A DNA stretch of 64,000 bases from Ilumatobacter fluminis (GCF_004364865.1 NZ_SOAU01000001.1:2760001-2824000), one strand, 5' to 3'; shown: positions 25,311-37,623, counted from the first letter of the stretch. Notes: generated by a model from the letters alone, not told the origin. Translations and numbers: made by a program.

Positions 25311-26267
25311 TCACGGACACACGATCGGGATCAGCTCGACCAGGGCGGGCACCAGGCCGGTGGCGATGGCAGCATGCCCGTCGACGTCGGGGTGGAGCCC
25401 GTCGGGGTCGGGCCCGGCGGTGTCGAGGCGCCCGTCGTCGAAGTCGTCGTAGTACGCCGGACGACCGAACAGCCCGTCGTCGGACAGGAGCGGAGATCGG
25501 TCGTCGGGATCGACCACTCCGGACTCGACGAGCCGCCGATTGAACTCGGCGATCGCCTGTGCGACCGCGGGGTCGGAACCGACCGCCACCGGGTTCATCG
25601 GCAGGACGGCGACCGTCTCGAACGCCGACGTGGCTTCGTCGTACATCGCATCGAAGGCCTCGTACGAGGCGTCGACGTCGAGCGAGCGCAGTTGGAGGTC
25701 GACGACGCTCGGCGCCACCACGAGCACCGCTGACCCGTCGGTGTGCGCCGAGGCGAGCGTGCGGAGCTGCTCGGTCATGCTCGTGACGCCGTACAGCCCG
25801 ATGTCGAACCCGGCACCGAGGACCGAACCGTTCTCGACGCTCACGTCGGTCGCCGGCAATGAGCGTGCGAGCATCGTCTCGAGGAGGGCCGGCCACGCGT
25901 CGTCGGTCGGTGCGTCGACACCCACCACGAAGTTCGGCCAATAGTCGGTCGAGTTCCCGAGCACGACGAGCTCGACCGCCGGGCACGGCACGACCGTGCT
26001 GGTCGTCGAACTGATGGTGCTGCTCGTCGTCGTGCTGGACGATGCGCCGGTCGTCGTGGTCGTCGTGCTGCTCGTCGAGGGACGGGGCACCGCCGGGCTC
26101 GTGCTCGACGGCGTGCTGATGCTCGTCGACGGCGCCTCGGTCGTCAAGACATCGGTCTCCGTCACCTGGGCCGGCGGCGACACCTCCGGGGTGTCGCTCG
26201 CACAGCCGGTGAAAACGACGACGACGGCGAGCATCGCGCCGGCGCAGAAGCGCCGACGCCCGCTCAC
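25311..26267 (-). CDS. SGNH/GDSL-type lipoprotein hydrolase
   Basis: The 318-residue protein begins at GTG 26267 with GRRRFCAGAMLAVVVVFTGC (lipobox Cys22). It then has a Ser/Thr linker and an SGNH fold: block I LVVLGNSTDY (GNS rather than GDS), ENGSVLGAGFDIG, VLVVAPSVVDL, and the C-terminal block V DPDGLHPDVDGHAAIA with the Asp-x-x-His pair. It should be an extracytoplasmic esterase or acyl-hydrolase on envelope polymers. It starts eight bases after the atpC stop, so it is read from the ATP synthase operon or overlaps its end. Confidence 0.8.
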   Translation of the reverse strand: MSGRRRFCAGAMLAVVVVFTGCASDTPEVSPPAQVTETDVLTTEAPSTSISTPSSTSPAVPRPSTSSTTTTTTGASSSTTTSSTISSTTSTVVPCPAVELVVLGNSTDYWPNFVVGVDAPTDDAWPALLETMLARSLPATDVSVENGSVLGAGFDIGLYGVTSMTEQLRTLASAHTDGSAVLVVAPSVVDLQLRSLDVDASYEAFDAMYDEATSAFETVAVLPMNPVAVGSDPAVAQAIAEFNRRLVESGVVDPDDRSPLLSDDGLFGRPAYYDDFDDGRLDTAGPDPDGLHPDVDGHAAIATGLVPALVELIPIVCP

Positions 26268-26275
26268 CGTCGGAA

Positions 26276-26674
26276 TCAGAGTGCGCCGGCCGCGTTCAGG
26301 CGGGCGTGCGCACGGCCGAGGGCGCTGACCGCCTCGGCGTCGTGTTCGTGACGCAGCGTCTCTTCGGCACGCTCCTTGGCGGAACGGGCACGCTCGATGT
26401 CGACCTGGCTGCCGAGCTCGGCGGCGTCGGACAGGATCGAGACCTTGTTGTTCGAGACCTCGACGAATCCACCGTGGACGGCGACGTCCTCGGTCGAGCC
26501 GTCGGCCAGGAACACCCGGGTGTGGTTCTCGGTGAGCGCACCGAGGAACGCAACGTGACCGGGCTGGAACGCGACCTCGCCACCACCGATCGTGCGGGTG
26601 ATGACCATGGTCGCCTCGCCCGAGTAGAGCACCTTCTCGGGCGAGACCACTTCGACGGTCATGACGTTGGCCAT
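26276..26674 (-). CDS. atpC: ATP synthase epsilon subunit
   Basis: The 132-residue F1 central-stalk subunit couples gamma rotation to the c-ring and can inhibit hydrolysis. MTVEVVSPEKVLYSGEATMVITRTIGGGEVAFQPGH is the N-terminal beta-sandwich signature. The C-terminal helical hairpin (VDIERARSAKERAEETLRH ... GRAHARLNAA) is full length. Its start is two bases past the atpD stop. It is the last true atp gene of the cluster. Confidence 0.96.
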   Translation of the reverse strand: MANVMTVEVVSPEKVLYSGEATMVITRTIGGGEVAFQPGHVAFLGALTENHTRVFLADGSTEDVAVHGGFVEVSNNKVSILSDAAELGSQVDIERARSAKERAEETLRHEHDAEAVSALGRAHARLNAAGAL

Positions 26675-26676
26675 GG

Positions 26677-29228
<2,552 letters not shown>

Positions 29229-29285
29229 GTCAGATCACTCCTTTCGAAAGCTCGGTCGGTGGACGGGTCGAGAACATGGGGCAGA

Positions 29286-30875
29286 TCACTCGGTGGCGAG
29301 CGTCTTGGTGCTGTGCGCCTCGCCGAGCTCGTCGGCGTCGACACTGGCGGGGTCGACGTGGTGGCCGTCGGCGCCGGTGATCTTGAACTGGGCCTTGAAC
29401 GCGTCGACCGCGCCGGCGAGGCCGTCGGGCACGCCACCCTTGATCTCCGACATCATGCCGCCGTGCAGGCCGTGCATGAACTCGAGGAGTTCGCGCTCGA
29501 AGCGGCGCACGTCGGCGACCGGGATGTCGTCGAGGTAGCCCTTGGTGCCGGCGAAGATCGACACGACCTGGTCTTCGACCGACATCGGGCTGTTCAGCGG
29601 CTGCTTGAGCAGCTCGACGAGGCGGTAGCCACGCTCGAGCTGGGCCTTCGACACGGCGTCGAGCTCGGAACCGAAGGTTGCGAACGCCTCCAGCTCACGG
29701 AACTGGGCGAGGTCGAGCTTCAGGGTGCCGGCGACGCCCTTCATGCCCTTCGTCTGGGCGGCCGAACCGACTCGGGACACCGAGATGCCCACGTCGACGG
29801 CGGGACGCACACCCGACTTGAAGAGGTTGTCCTGCAGGTACACCTGGCCATCGGTGATCGAGATCACGTTCGTCGGGATGAACGCCGACACGTCGCCGGC
29901 CTTCGTCTCGATGATCGGCAGCGCAGTGAGCGAGCCGGCGCCGTTCTCGTCGGAGAGCTTGGCGGCACGCTCGAGCAGGCGGCTGTGCAAGTAGAACACG
30001 TCGCCGGGGTAGGCCTCACGGCCCGGGGGACGACGGAGCAGCAGCGACATCTGGCGATAGGCCTCGGCCTGCTTCGAGAGGTCGTCGTACACCACGAGGG
30101 CGTGCTCGCCGTTCTCCATCCAGTGCTGGCCCATGGCGCAGCCGGCGTACGGAGCGAGGTACTTGAACGGTGCCGAGTCGGCGGCCGGGGCGGTCACCAC
30201 GACGGTGTACTCGAGGGCGCCGTTCTCACGCAGGACCTCGACGGTCTGGGCGACGGTCGAGCCCTTCTGGCCGATGGCGACGTAGATGCACTTCACGCCC
30301 TGACCCTTCTGGTTCAGGATCGTGTCGACGGCGACGGTGGTCTTGCCGGTCTTGCGGTCGCCGATGATCAGCTCACGCTGGCCACGGCCGATCGGCGTCA
30401 TCGCGTCGATCGCCTTGATGCCGGTCTGGAGCGGCTCGTGCACGGGCTTGCGGCCCATGATGCCCGGCGCCTGGATCTCCATGCGGCGCAGCTGGGTGCC
30501 GGTAAGTTCGCCCTTGCCGTCGACGGGCTCGCCGAGCGCGTTGACCACGCGGCCGAGCATGCCGTCACCGACGGGGACCGAGAGGATGCGACCGGTCGCC
30601 TTGACCGGCTGGCCCTCTTCGATGCTGGCGGTGTCGCCCAGGACGACGGCACCGATGGAGCCCTCGTCGAGGTTCAGCGCCAGGCCGACCGAGCCGTCTT
30701 CGAACTCGAGGAGTTCGTTCACGGCGGCGTCGGGCAGGCCGCTGACGCGGGCGATGCCGTCACCGATCTCGGCGACGCGGCCTACGGTGCGGGCCTCGAG
30801 CGACTGCTCGAAGCCTTCGAGGTTGTTCTTGAGCGCCGAGGCGATGTCGGCGGCGGAGATGGTGAGTTCAGCCAT
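29286..30875 (-). CDS. atpA: ATP synthase alpha subunit
   Basis: The 529-residue non-catalytic nucleotide-binding subunit has Walker [25 protein letters not shown], and [15 protein letters not shown]. After the point where E. coli alpha ends (around FKITGAD) there are about 30 extra, mostly polar residues ([17 protein letters not shown]...). Mycobacterial alpha also has a C-terminal extension that restrains ATP hydrolysis; the sequence here differs, so a similar role is only a possibility. Confidence 0.97.
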   Translation of the reverse strand: MAELTISAADIASALKNNLEGFEQSLEARTVGRVAEIGDGIARVSGLPDAAVNELLEFEDGSVGLALNLDEGSIGAVVLGDTASIEEGQPVKATGRILSVPVGDGMLGRVVNALGEPVDGKGELTGTQLRRMEIQAPGIMGRKPVHEPLQTGIKAIDAMTPIGRGQRELIIGDRKTGKTTVAVDTILNQKGQGVKCIYVAIGQKGSTVAQTVEVLRENGALEYTVVVTAPAADSAPFKYLAPYAGCAMGQHWMENGEHALVVYDDLSKQAEAYRQMSLLLRRPPGREAYPGDVFYLHSRLLERAAKLSDENGAGSLTALPIIETKAGDVSAFIPTNVISITDGQVYLQDNLFKSGVRPAVDVGISVSRVGSAAQTKGMKGVAGTLKLDLAQFRELEAFATFGSELDAVSKAQLERGYRLVELLKQPLNSPMSVEDQVVSIFAGTKGYLDDIPVADVRRFERELLEFMHGLHGGMMSEIKGGVPDGLAGAVDAFKAQFKITGADGHHVDPASVDADELGEAHSTKTLATE

Positions 30876-30892
30876 TGCGGTGCTCCTGTCCG

Positions 30893-31420
30893 TCAGAGAC
30901 GGCTCTTCAACTGGTCGACACGGGTACGGACACTGCCGTCGATGACGGTATCGCCGACGGTGGCGACGAGGCCGCCGATGATCGAGGGGTCGACCACGAT
31001 CTTGAGGTTGACTTCCGAGCCGGTCGCGTTGGCGAGTGCGGCCTTCAGTCGGGCTTGCTGATCGTCGGTGAGCGGTACGGCACTGCGTACCTCGGCGACG
31101 GCCAGGTTCTTCGAGCTCGAGGCTCGGGCGACGAGCTTGTCGATGATCGCGGGCAGCTCACGGGCTCGGCCCGCACCGACCACCATCGACACCAACTGGG
31201 TCGTGGTCGACGTGGCCTTGCCACCGAGCAGATCCTCGATGATCGCCTGACGCTTGGCGGCGGGGATGCCCTCGTCGCTCAGCGCCGTGCGCAGTTCGTC
31301 GCTCGACTCGTACGAGCGGGCGAAACGGAAGAGTTCGTCCTCGACCTCGTCGAGGGTGCCCTCGGCTCGGGCGACCTCGAACAGGGCCTTGGCGTACCCC
31401 TGGACACGTGCGTCACTCAT
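30893..31420 (-). CDS. atpH: ATP synthase delta subunit
   Basis: The 175-residue stator subunit joins F1 alpha to the b dimer. It shows the family start [16 protein letters not shown], the [33 protein letters not shown] helical core, and the C-terminal [33 protein letters not shown]. Unlike mycobacteria, delta is not fused to b. Its ATG overlaps the atpF stop by four bases. Confidence 0.95.
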   Translation of the reverse strand: MSDARVQGYAKALFEVARAEGTLDEVEDELFRFARSYESSDELRTALSDEGIPAAKRQAIIEDLLGGKATSTTTQLVSMVVGAGRARELPAIIDKLVARASSSKNLAVAEVRSAVPLTDDQQARLKAALANATGSEVNLKIVVDPSIIGGLVATVGDTVIDGSVRTRVDQLKSRL

Positions 31421-31974
31421 GAGGCACCCACCTTCGAGATGAACGATTCGATCAGTTCTTGCTGCGTCGCGTCGTCGAGGGGCTGGCCCGAGACCGCACG
31501 GTCGACCGCACGGCGGGACAGCATCGAGATCTCACCGCGGATCTCGCCGCTGGCGCGGGAGGCGATGAGGGCGATGTCGGAGTCGGCGGCTGCCCGCAAC
31601 TCCTCGATCTCCTCGTCGAGACGGGCACGACCCTCGGCGAGGATCGACTCCGCCTCGGTGTCGGCCTCGGCGAAGCGGCGCTGACGCTCGGCGTCGATGT
31701 CGCCGGCGGCCGAGCGGATCTCGGCAGCCTCGGTCTTGGCCTCGGCGAGCTTGGTCTCCGACTCGTCCATCGCCGACTGGATCCGCTCGGTTCGGGCCTC
31801 GAGGGCCTTCTTGAAGAGCGGCCAGCCGAACTTGAACAGCACGGCGAAGACGATGAGCGACGAGATCGTGCCGAAGATCAGTTCGGCGTCTTCGGGCCAC
31901 AGCCAGTGCGGGGAGCGTGCCGGATCGAGCAGCTCACCGTCGGCGGCGACGAAGCCGTATGCCAACTGGTTCAT
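31417..31974 (-). CDS. atpF: ATP synthase b subunit
   Basis: The 185-residue protein has a transmembrane helix at about residues 34-50 (LIFGTISSLIVFAVLFKFGWPLF) and a long Ala/Glu/Arg coiled coil (ERIQSAMDESETKLAEAKTEAAEIRSAAG ...), forming the peripheral stalk. It is the second of two consecutive b-type genes, presumably making a b/b' heterodimer. Both ends overlap neighbours by four bases, so the stalk genes are translationally coupled. Confidence 0.93.
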   Translation of the reverse strand: MNQLAYGFVAADGELLDPARSPHWLWPEDAELIFGTISSLIVFAVLFKFGWPLFKKALEARTERIQSAMDESETKLAEAKTEAAEIRSAAGDIDAERQRRFAEADTEAESILAEGRARLDEEIEELRAAADSDIALIASRASGEIRGEISMLSRRAVDRAVSGQPLDDATQQELIESFISKVGAS

Positions 31975-32639
31975 GAGCGAACCTCCGAGTTCATCACGTC
32001 GGCGACGGCGGACTCGACCTGCTCGGTCGGTGCCCGGCCGATCGCCAGTTCCAACACCTTGGACGTGACGTCGGTGACGGCGCTGCGCACGTCGGACTCG
32101 GCTGCCTCTCGGGCGGCTCGGGCCTCGGCCATGGCGGCTTCACGCTTGGCGGCGATTTCGGCGTTCACCTCGGCGAGGCGGGTCTCACGTTCACCGGCGA
32201 GCGTCGCACGAGCGGCGTCGACACGCTCGGCCGCTTCGGCGCGCACGGTGGCGAGAGCCGCTTCGTACTCGGTGACCTCGGCCCGGGCGGCGGCACGAGC
32301 GGCATCGGCCTGCTCGAACCCCTCCTCGACCTTGGCATAGCGGGCATCCATCCCCTTGCGGAGCTTGGGGTAGAGGAACAGCCGCATGACGACGAGGAAC
32401 ACGAGGAACGAGCCTGCGCCCCACGCGAGTTCCTTGACCTCGGGCAGGATGGGGCTGGGCCCCTCCTCACAGGGGTGGCCCTCCGCCAGTTCTGCTTCGA
32501 ACTCTTCTTCTGTTTCGAACGGGAACTCACAGAAATCTTGGGACTCTTCGAACGTCAAGTCCGCTTCGCCGCCGTCTGCCTGTGGCAGGAAGGCGACGTC
32601 GATTCCTGTGACTCCCCGGGTAACGACGGCTGTCAGCAC
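31971..32639 (-). CDS. ATP synthase b-prime subunit with extended extracytoplasmic N-terminus
   Basis: This 222-residue b-type subunit has its membrane helix at about residues 71-90 (LAWGAGSFLVFLVVMRLFLY) and a coiled coil to the end. About 70 residues precede the helix, against roughly 5-30 in most b subunits. They are very acidic and contain Cys37 and Cys57. They are encoded by A/T-richer codons (GAA, GAT, CAA, TGT) than the rest of the gene. The PSPILPEVKELAWG segment just before the helix matches the usual b-subunit N-terminus, so the first ~55 residues are an addition. No internal start codon is available before it. Confidence 0.9.
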   Translation of the reverse strand: MLTAVVTRGVTGIDVAFLPQADGGEADLTFEESQDFCEFPFETEEEFEAELAEGHPCEEGPSPILPEVKELAWGAGSFLVFLVVMRLFLYPKLRKGMDARYAKVEEGFEQADAARAAARAEVTEYEAALATVRAEAAERVDAARATLAGERETRLAEVNAEIAAKREAAMAEARAAREAAESDVRSAVTDVTSKVLELAIGRAPTEQVESAVADVMNSEVRS

Positions 32640-32715
32640 GTCAGCTCCTTGCGGGAGAGATGGACGGATGGATTGAGCACGTGGCTCCGGGAATGATCAG
32701 GCGTGTGGGGCCGGC

Positions 32716-33018
<303 letters not shown>

Positions 33019-33777
33019 TCAGTGCTCGGGGTGAGCCGACGAACCGATGTAGACCGCGGTGAGGATCGTGAAGATGTAGGCCTGCAGGAAGCCGACCAGG
33101 ACCTCGAACACGGTCATGAGCATGAGCATGATGAACGGCAGCACGCCGAGTACTCGGAAGATGATGTTGTCGCCCTCGAGGATGAGTTCCTCGGTGAGCA
33201 GCGAGAACGTCACGAGCAGGATGTGGCCGGCCAGCATGTTGGCGAAGAGACGAACGGCGAGCGAGAAGGGGCGGATGACCAGGTTCGAGAGGATCTCGAT
33301 GGGGCCGATCAGCGGGTAGAGGGCCGCCGGGACGCCAGGCGGGGCGATCATGTGGCCGAAGTAGCCGAGCCCCTGGTGCTTCAGACCGGTTCCGACGTAC
33401 ACGAGCCAGACGAGCAGGGCGAGGAACAGCGGGATCGCCATTCGAGCCGTGGCCGGCATGTACAGGATCGGGATGATGCCCGGCAGGTTGCACAGATAGA
33501 TGAAGATGAACAGCGTCAGCAGGAACGGGGTCCAGCCCATGCCCGACTTGCCCATCGCCGGCATGATGATCTGGTTCTCGACGAACTCGACGAGCAGCTC
33601 CGCGAAGTTGCGGATGCCCTTGGGCGCCTTGGAACCGTCCTTGCTGGCAGCGATCAGGAAGATCACGATGCCGATCAGCGCCGCGGCGACGGCGATGAGC
33701 GCGACCTTGTTGAAGGTCGGGAACAGGTCGCGCCAACGGAGGATTTCGTTCAGGGGCGGGAATTCGAGGGCGAGCAC
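33019..33777 (-). CDS. atpB: ATP synthase a subunit
   Basis: The 252-residue membrane stator forms the proton half-channels. It has the essential Arg in FSLAVRLFANMLAGHILL and the C-terminal YIFTILTAVYIGSSAHPEH with the conserved acidic/polar channel positions. Several hydrophobic helices are visible. The N-terminal FPPLNEILRWRDLFPTF begins at a family-typical point. It lies 51 bases upstream of atpE. Confidence 0.95.
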   Translation of the reverse strand: MLALEFPPLNEILRWRDLFPTFNKVALIAVAAALIGIVIFLIAASKDGSKAPKGIRNFAELLVEFVENQIIMPAMGKSGMGWTPFLLTLFIFIYLCNLPGIIPILYMPATARMAIPLFLALLVWLVYVGTGLKHQGLGYFGHMIAPPGVPAALYPLIGPIEILSNLVIRPFSLAVRLFANMLAGHILLVTFSLLTEELILEGDNIIFRVLGVLPFIMLMLMTVFEVLVGFLQAYIFTILTAVYIGSSAHPEH

Positions 33778-33870
33778 GTTGTTTCCGATCTGTTCCTTGT
33801 GAGAGCCGGTCGAGTGAAAGTCGTGGGGTGTTCGAGCTGGTGTCGTGTGTCGACGGTGTCGGAGCCGGGG

Positions 33871-34377
33871 CTACGACTTCGTCTGCTTGGGTGCCAGGCC
33901 GGGGTAGGCCAGGTTGATCGCGACGTATCGGAGCTCCCACATGAGGAGACCGAGGTGCGTCGCGATAATGGTCGCTCCGAGCGCCGGAAGTGAAATCCAG
34001 GGCTCGTCGCGAACGAGAACGATGACGAGGAAGATGAGGCCGAGGCGCAGCGCGTAGCCGAACAGGACGGCACCCATCATCAGGCCGAGCGAGATCCGGG
34101 CGGCGCCGGAGACCAAGGCGGCCGAGAGCAAGAAGTTGGCGACGACGAGGCCGATCCCGACGGCAGCGCCGGCGGCACCCTCGCTGCCCCAGACGAGGGC
34201 GCAGATCGCCACGATCACGGGGGCGATGACGAGGCCCTTCTTCGCGATGTCGAGGCTGATCATGTATTCGATCGGGTCGCCCTGCACCGGGAGCGACGTG
34301 GGCGAGATGTCGGCGGTCTGGTCGGACATCTCGGCGTCGTCGGGGGTGGCGGCAGGATCGGTCATGGCGTCGCTCAT
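33871..34377 (-). CDS. AtpI-like ATP synthase assembly membrane protein
   Basis: From ATG 34377 the 168-residue protein has a polar N-terminus rich in Asp/Thr and four membrane helices (GLVIAPVIVAICALVWG, AAVGIGLVVANFLLSAALV, MMGAVLFGYALRLGLIFLVIVLV, PALGATIIATHLGLLMWEL). Its position between atpZ and atpB and its topology fit the AtpI/UncI group that helps c-ring assembly or Mg uptake. Its start overlaps the atpZ stop by four bases. Sequence similarity to AtpI is weak, so the call leans on context. Confidence 0.75.
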   Translation of the reverse strand: MSDAMTDPAATPDDAEMSDQTADISPTSLPVQGDPIEYMISLDIAKKGLVIAPVIVAICALVWGSEGAAGAAVGIGLVVANFLLSAALVSGAARISLGLMMGAVLFGYALRLGLIFLVIVLVRDEPWISLPALGATIIATHLGLLMWELRYVAINLAYPGLAPKQTKS

Positions 34378-34712
34378 GCGGCGTCGGCCTCCGGGGCGCT
34401 CGGCGCAGCCTGTTCGGCGCGCTTGGCGTTGCGCTTCTCGATGCGCTCGGCCTCGAGACGATCCATTTCGGCGTCGTAGATCAGCTTCGTGCGGGCGAAC
34501 GAGCCGGCCGCTGCGAAGAGGAACAGCACGATCATGAACAACGGGCGAGTGCCGAGCCACGTGTCGATCCCGAGTCCGATGAGGACGAACAGCAGGATCG
34601 TGAGCGCGATCTCCATACCACCGGCGACGGCGTTGCTGCCGAATCGGCCTGCGAGCGGTGCCGACTCGGTGTCGGCGGCGCGCGGGCGGGGCGCTGGGCT
34701 GTTCGGGGACAT
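34374..34712 (-). CDS. AtpZ/AtpI-family small membrane protein, first gene of the ATP synthase cluster
   Basis: The 112-residue protein has the F0F1-ATPase gene 1 pattern: SNAVAGGMEIALTILLFVLIGLGIDTWLGTRPLFMIVLFLFAAAGSFARTKLIYDAE, i.e. two helices joined by a G-x-G-x-D-x-W-L-G-T turn. A Lys/Arg/Glu-rich tail follows. This family aids assembly of the ATP synthase or forms a Ca/Mg channel with AtpI. The start may be the GTG at 34724. A promoter-like sequence lies about 75 bases upstream. Confidence 0.85.
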   Translation of the reverse strand: MSPNSPAPRPRAADTESAPLAGRFGSNAVAGGMEIALTILLFVLIGLGIDTWLGTRPLFMIVLFLFAAAGSFARTKLIYDAEMDRLEAERIEKRNAKRAEQAAPSAPEADAA

Positions 34713-34788
34713 GGAAGGAGACACTCGTCGTTGAGGGAAGATCCGAGGCCTCGGCGTGCTGACCGCCGGGGCTTGTGAACTGCTGCAC

Positions 34789-34818
34789 AATCTAATCGGG
34801 CGCTGTCGCTCGGGGCAA
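34789..34818 (-). promoter_or_regulatory. Candidate housekeeping promoter for the ATP synthase operon
   Basis: On the minus strand, TTGCCC (34813-34818) and TAGATT (34789-34794) are separated by 18 bases. This resembles a sigma-70-type -35/-10 pair. It would give a leader of about 70 bases before atpZ. The A/T-rich -10 stands out in this GC-rich interval. Confidence 0.4.
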
Positions 34819-34846
34819 CTTCGCGCGCAGATCGACACGGACAGAC

Positions 34847-36124
34847 TTACACATCCGCGTCGTCGTCGGCGACGAGAGCGGTGTCGGAGCCGACCGCAGA
34901 AGCGGTCTCGGCACCGTCGTCGAGCACACGTGCGGGTCGCTCCCTGGCCCGTTCGGGCCGCGACGGGTCGATCTGTTCCGACGCCGGTCGGTCGAGGGCC
35001 GCCTCGACGGCCTCGGCACGCTTGCGCCGCACGCTCGGGTGCAGCACCGTGAACAGCACCAGACCGAGGGCCGCCACGCCGAACGGGAGGTAGCTCGGGT
35101 TCTGGTTGCTGAGCACCGGGTAGAGCACGAATCCGGACAGCAGCGCGGTCCACGCCCAGAGGATGAGGACGCTGCGGCGGTGACCGTGGCCCAGGTTCAT
35201 CAGTCGGTGGTGCAGGTGGCCCTTGTCGGCGACGTCGAGCGCCTGTCGTTTCGAGGCCCGCCGGATGATCGCGAACACGGTGTCGACGATCGGCACGCCG
35301 AGGATGAGCAGCGGGATGGCGAGTGGGGCGAAGAAGAAGAAGGTCTGGCCGACGAAGGCCTGCGTGTTCGGGTCGGCACGGCCGCCCACGAGGCTGGTGG
35401 ACACCGCCATCAGCAGCCCGAGCAGGAATGCTCCGCTGTCGCCCATGAAGATGCGGGCCGGGTTGAAGTTGTGCGGGAGGAACCCGATGCACACGCCGGC
35501 CGCGATGACCGCCACCAGCGGGCCGGGGTTGCGGTCGGGCAGCAGGTCGAGTTCGTTCAACCGGAACGCATAGAGGAAGAACGAGCCGGCGGCGATCGCG
35601 ACGATGCCGGCGGCCAGACCGTCGAGCCCGTCGATCAGGTTGATCGCCTGCGTCATGCCGAGCAGCCAGAACACGGTGACGAGCGGGACCCAGTCGCCCG
35701 ACAGCAGGATCACGTCGTAGAACGGGACACGGAAGTAGAACATCGTGGCGCCGAACCAGTAGAGGATGATCGCCGCCAGGACGATGCCGGTCACCTTGGC
35801 CGGTGGTGCGAGGTCTCGCACGTCGTCGAGGTAGCCGACGACGAAGATCACGATCGCTGCGATGACGATGCCGATCGGTTCGGTGTTGTCGGTGAAGACG
35901 ACCTCGAACCGGCCGGTCGCCCACGCCATGAGCATCGCCGCGAGGAACCCGGTGAGCATCGCGATGCCGCCCACGTGCGGGATCGGGGCCGTATGCACCG
36001 AGCGGGCGTTGGGCGGCACCAGCCAACCCTTCGGCTGCACGGTGCGGGCGATCAGCCCGACGATCGGCGTGACGATCACGGTCACGATCGCCGCGACCGC
36101 GCCCACCAAGACGTAATCGCTCAT
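34847..36124 (-). CDS. WecA/TagO-like undecaprenyl-phosphate sugar-1-phosphate transferase
   Basis: The 425-residue polytopic enzyme of the MraY/WecA superfamily moves a HexNAc-1-phosphate onto polyprenyl phosphate on the cytoplasmic side, starting cell-wall glycan linkers. Motifs are HVGGIAML, GYLDDVRDL (Mg-binding Asp-Asp), NLIDGLDGLAAG, FMGDSGAFLLG, and HLHHRLMNLGH. About 11 helices are visible. A ~70-residue charged cytosolic tail ends the protein. ATG 36124 is preferred to the GTG at 36136. The WecA-like gene directly before atp genes is a conserved actinobacterial arrangement. Confidence 0.9.
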   Translation of the reverse strand: MSDYVLVGAVAAIVTVIVTPIVGLIARTVQPKGWLVPPNARSVHTAPIPHVGGIAMLTGFLAAMLMAWATGRFEVVFTDNTEPIGIVIAAIVIFVVGYLDDVRDLAPPAKVTGIVLAAIILYWFGATMFYFRVPFYDVILLSGDWVPLVTVFWLLGMTQAINLIDGLDGLAAGIVAIAAGSFFLYAFRLNELDLLPDRNPGPLVAVIAAGVCIGFLPHNFNPARIFMGDSGAFLLGLLMAVSTSLVGGRADPNTQAFVGQTFFFFAPLAIPLLILGVPIVDTVFAIIRRASKRQALDVADKGHLHHRLMNLGHGHRRSVLILWAWTALLSGFVLYPVLSNQNPSYLPFGVAALGLVLFTVLHPSVRRKRAEAVEAALDRPASEQIDPSRPERARERPARVLDDGAETASAVGSDTALVADDDADV

Positions 36125-36177
36125 CGCCGGACCCACGTGCGCCGATCGTACCCGTACCGCGATCCCGAGGGTGCTCC

Positions 36178-36322
36178 GGGTCAGGTGATCTCTGGTAACG
36201 GGTTCGGCTGCGCCTCACCCGTCACCGACGACACCTGACCCGGGGTGGCGGGGCCGAGCTCTTCGGGTCAGGTGCCAGAGGTGACGGCGAGGAACGAGCC
36301 GTTACCGGCGGTCACCTGACCC
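36178..36322. repeat. Inverted pair of family A intergenic repeats
   Basis: Copy 1 (36178-36242) reads CGGGTCAGGTGATCTCTGGT ... ACACCTGACCCG with a GGTTCGGCTGCGCCTCACC centre. Copy 2 (36265-36322) is in the opposite orientation with the GGCGAGGAACGAGCC centre and ends GGTCACCTGACCC. They lie between the glyA 3' end (stop 36351) and the start of the WecA-like gene. They may end the glyA transcript. Confidence 0.9.
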
Positions 36323-36350
36323 GGGGCGGGTGCGCGTCGAGCCTTCGCGG

Positions 36351-37592
36351 TCAGTAGGCGGGGAACTTGGCGCAGAGGTTGGCGACCTCGTCGCGGACGC
36401 CTGCCACGGCGTCGGCGTCCTCACGATGGCGCAGGGCACGCGCGATGAGGTCGGCGATGACGGGCATCTCGGCCTCGGTCATGCCCTGCGTGGTCACCGA
36501 CGGCGTGCCGATGCGCACACCACTGGTCACGAACGGGCTGCGCGGATCGTCGGGCACGGTGTTCTTGTTGAGGGTGATGCCCGCCTCGTCGAGCGACGAC
36601 TGGGCGACCTTTCCCGTGAGCTCCTCGTCGAACGGACGCAGGTCGACGACCATCAGGTGGTTGTCGGTGCCGCCCGAGACGAGCGCGAACCCCTCCCCCA
36701 CCAGCGCCTCGGCGAGCGCCGACGCGTTGGCGACGATCTGCTGGGCGTACTCGGAGAAGCTCGGCTGCGACGCCTCGTAGAAGGCGATCGCTTTGCCGGC
36801 GATGGCGTTCTCGATCGGTCCGCCCTGCCAGCCGGGGAACACGGCCTTGTCGATCGCCTTGGCGTGCTCGGCCTTGCTGAGGATGCAACCACCGCGCGGC
36901 CCACGGAGTGTCTTGTGGGTCGTGAACGTCACGACGTCGGCGTAGGGCACCGGATTCGGATGGGCGCCACCGGCGACCAGACCGGCGAGGTGGGCGATGT
37001 CGAACATGAGCAGCGCGCCGACCTCGTCGGCGATCGCCTTGAACGGCTGCGGGTCGAGACGACGCGGGTAGCTCGTGGTGCCGACGACGATCATCTTCGG
37101 CCGGTGTTCGAGCGCCTTCGCCCGCACCTCTTCGACGTCGATCCGTTCCTCGGCACCGACGCCGTAGGCGACGAAGTCGTACAGCAGGCCCGACGCGTTG
37201 ACGGGCGAGCCGTGGGTCAGGTGGCCGCCGTGGTCGAGGCTGAGGCCGAGCACGGTGTCGCCGGGTTCGAGGAGTGCCTGGTACACGCACATGTTCGCGT
37301 TGGCGCCCGAGTGCGGCTGGACGTTCGCGTGTTCGGCGCCGAACAGCGCCTTGACGCGCTCGATGGCGAGCCCTTCGACGTCGTCGATGACGGCGTTGCC
37401 GCCGTAGTAGCGCTTGCCGGGGTATCCCTCGGAGTACTTGTTCGTGAGGACGGAGCCGACTGCGCGCATGACGGCGGGCGAGGTGAAGTTCTCGCTCGCG
37501 ATCAGCTGCAGTCCGGTCGTCTGGCGCTCGTACTCACGCTTGAGCAGCGCCTCGACCTCGACGTCGGGGTTGGTGTCGGTGTGGAACGGCAT
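36351..37592 (-). CDS. glyA: Serine hydroxymethyltransferase
   Basis: The 413-residue PLP enzyme interconverts serine plus tetrahydrofolate and glycine plus methylene-THF, the main one-carbon supply. It has [39 protein letters not shown], and the PLP Lys227 in [15 protein letters not shown]. Length matches bacterial GlyA. rpiB lies 31 bases upstream, a pairing common in actinobacteria. No riboswitch-like structure is evident in that short gap. Confidence 0.97.
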   Translation of the reverse strand: MPFHTDTNPDVEVEALLKREYERQTTGLQLIASENFTSPAVMRAVGSVLTNKYSEGYPGKRYYGGNAVIDDVEGLAIERVKALFGAEHANVQPHSGANANMCVYQALLEPGDTVLGLSLDHGGHLTHGSPVNASGLLYDFVAYGVGAEERIDVEEVRAKALEHRPKMIVVGTTSYPRRLDPQPFKAIADEVGALLMFDIAHLAGLVAGGAHPNPVPYADVVTFTTHKTLRGPRGGCILSKAEHAKAIDKAVFPGWQGGPIENAIAGKAIAFYEASQPSFSEYAQQIVANASALAEALVGEGFALVSGGTDNHLMVVDLRPFDEELTGKVAQSSLDEAGITLNKNTVPDDPRSPFVTSGVRIGTPSVTTQGMTEAEMPVIADLIARALRHREDADAVAGVRDEVANLCAKFPAY

Positions 37593-37623
37593 CGGGGGCC
37601 TCCGGTGGGGTGGGGATGAACGA

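Noticed and set aside
34374-36218. 614-residue frame covering the WecA-like and AtpZ genes
   Set aside because: The part overlapping the WecA-like gene is an Arg-rich shadow; only the AtpZ end has membrane and family character.
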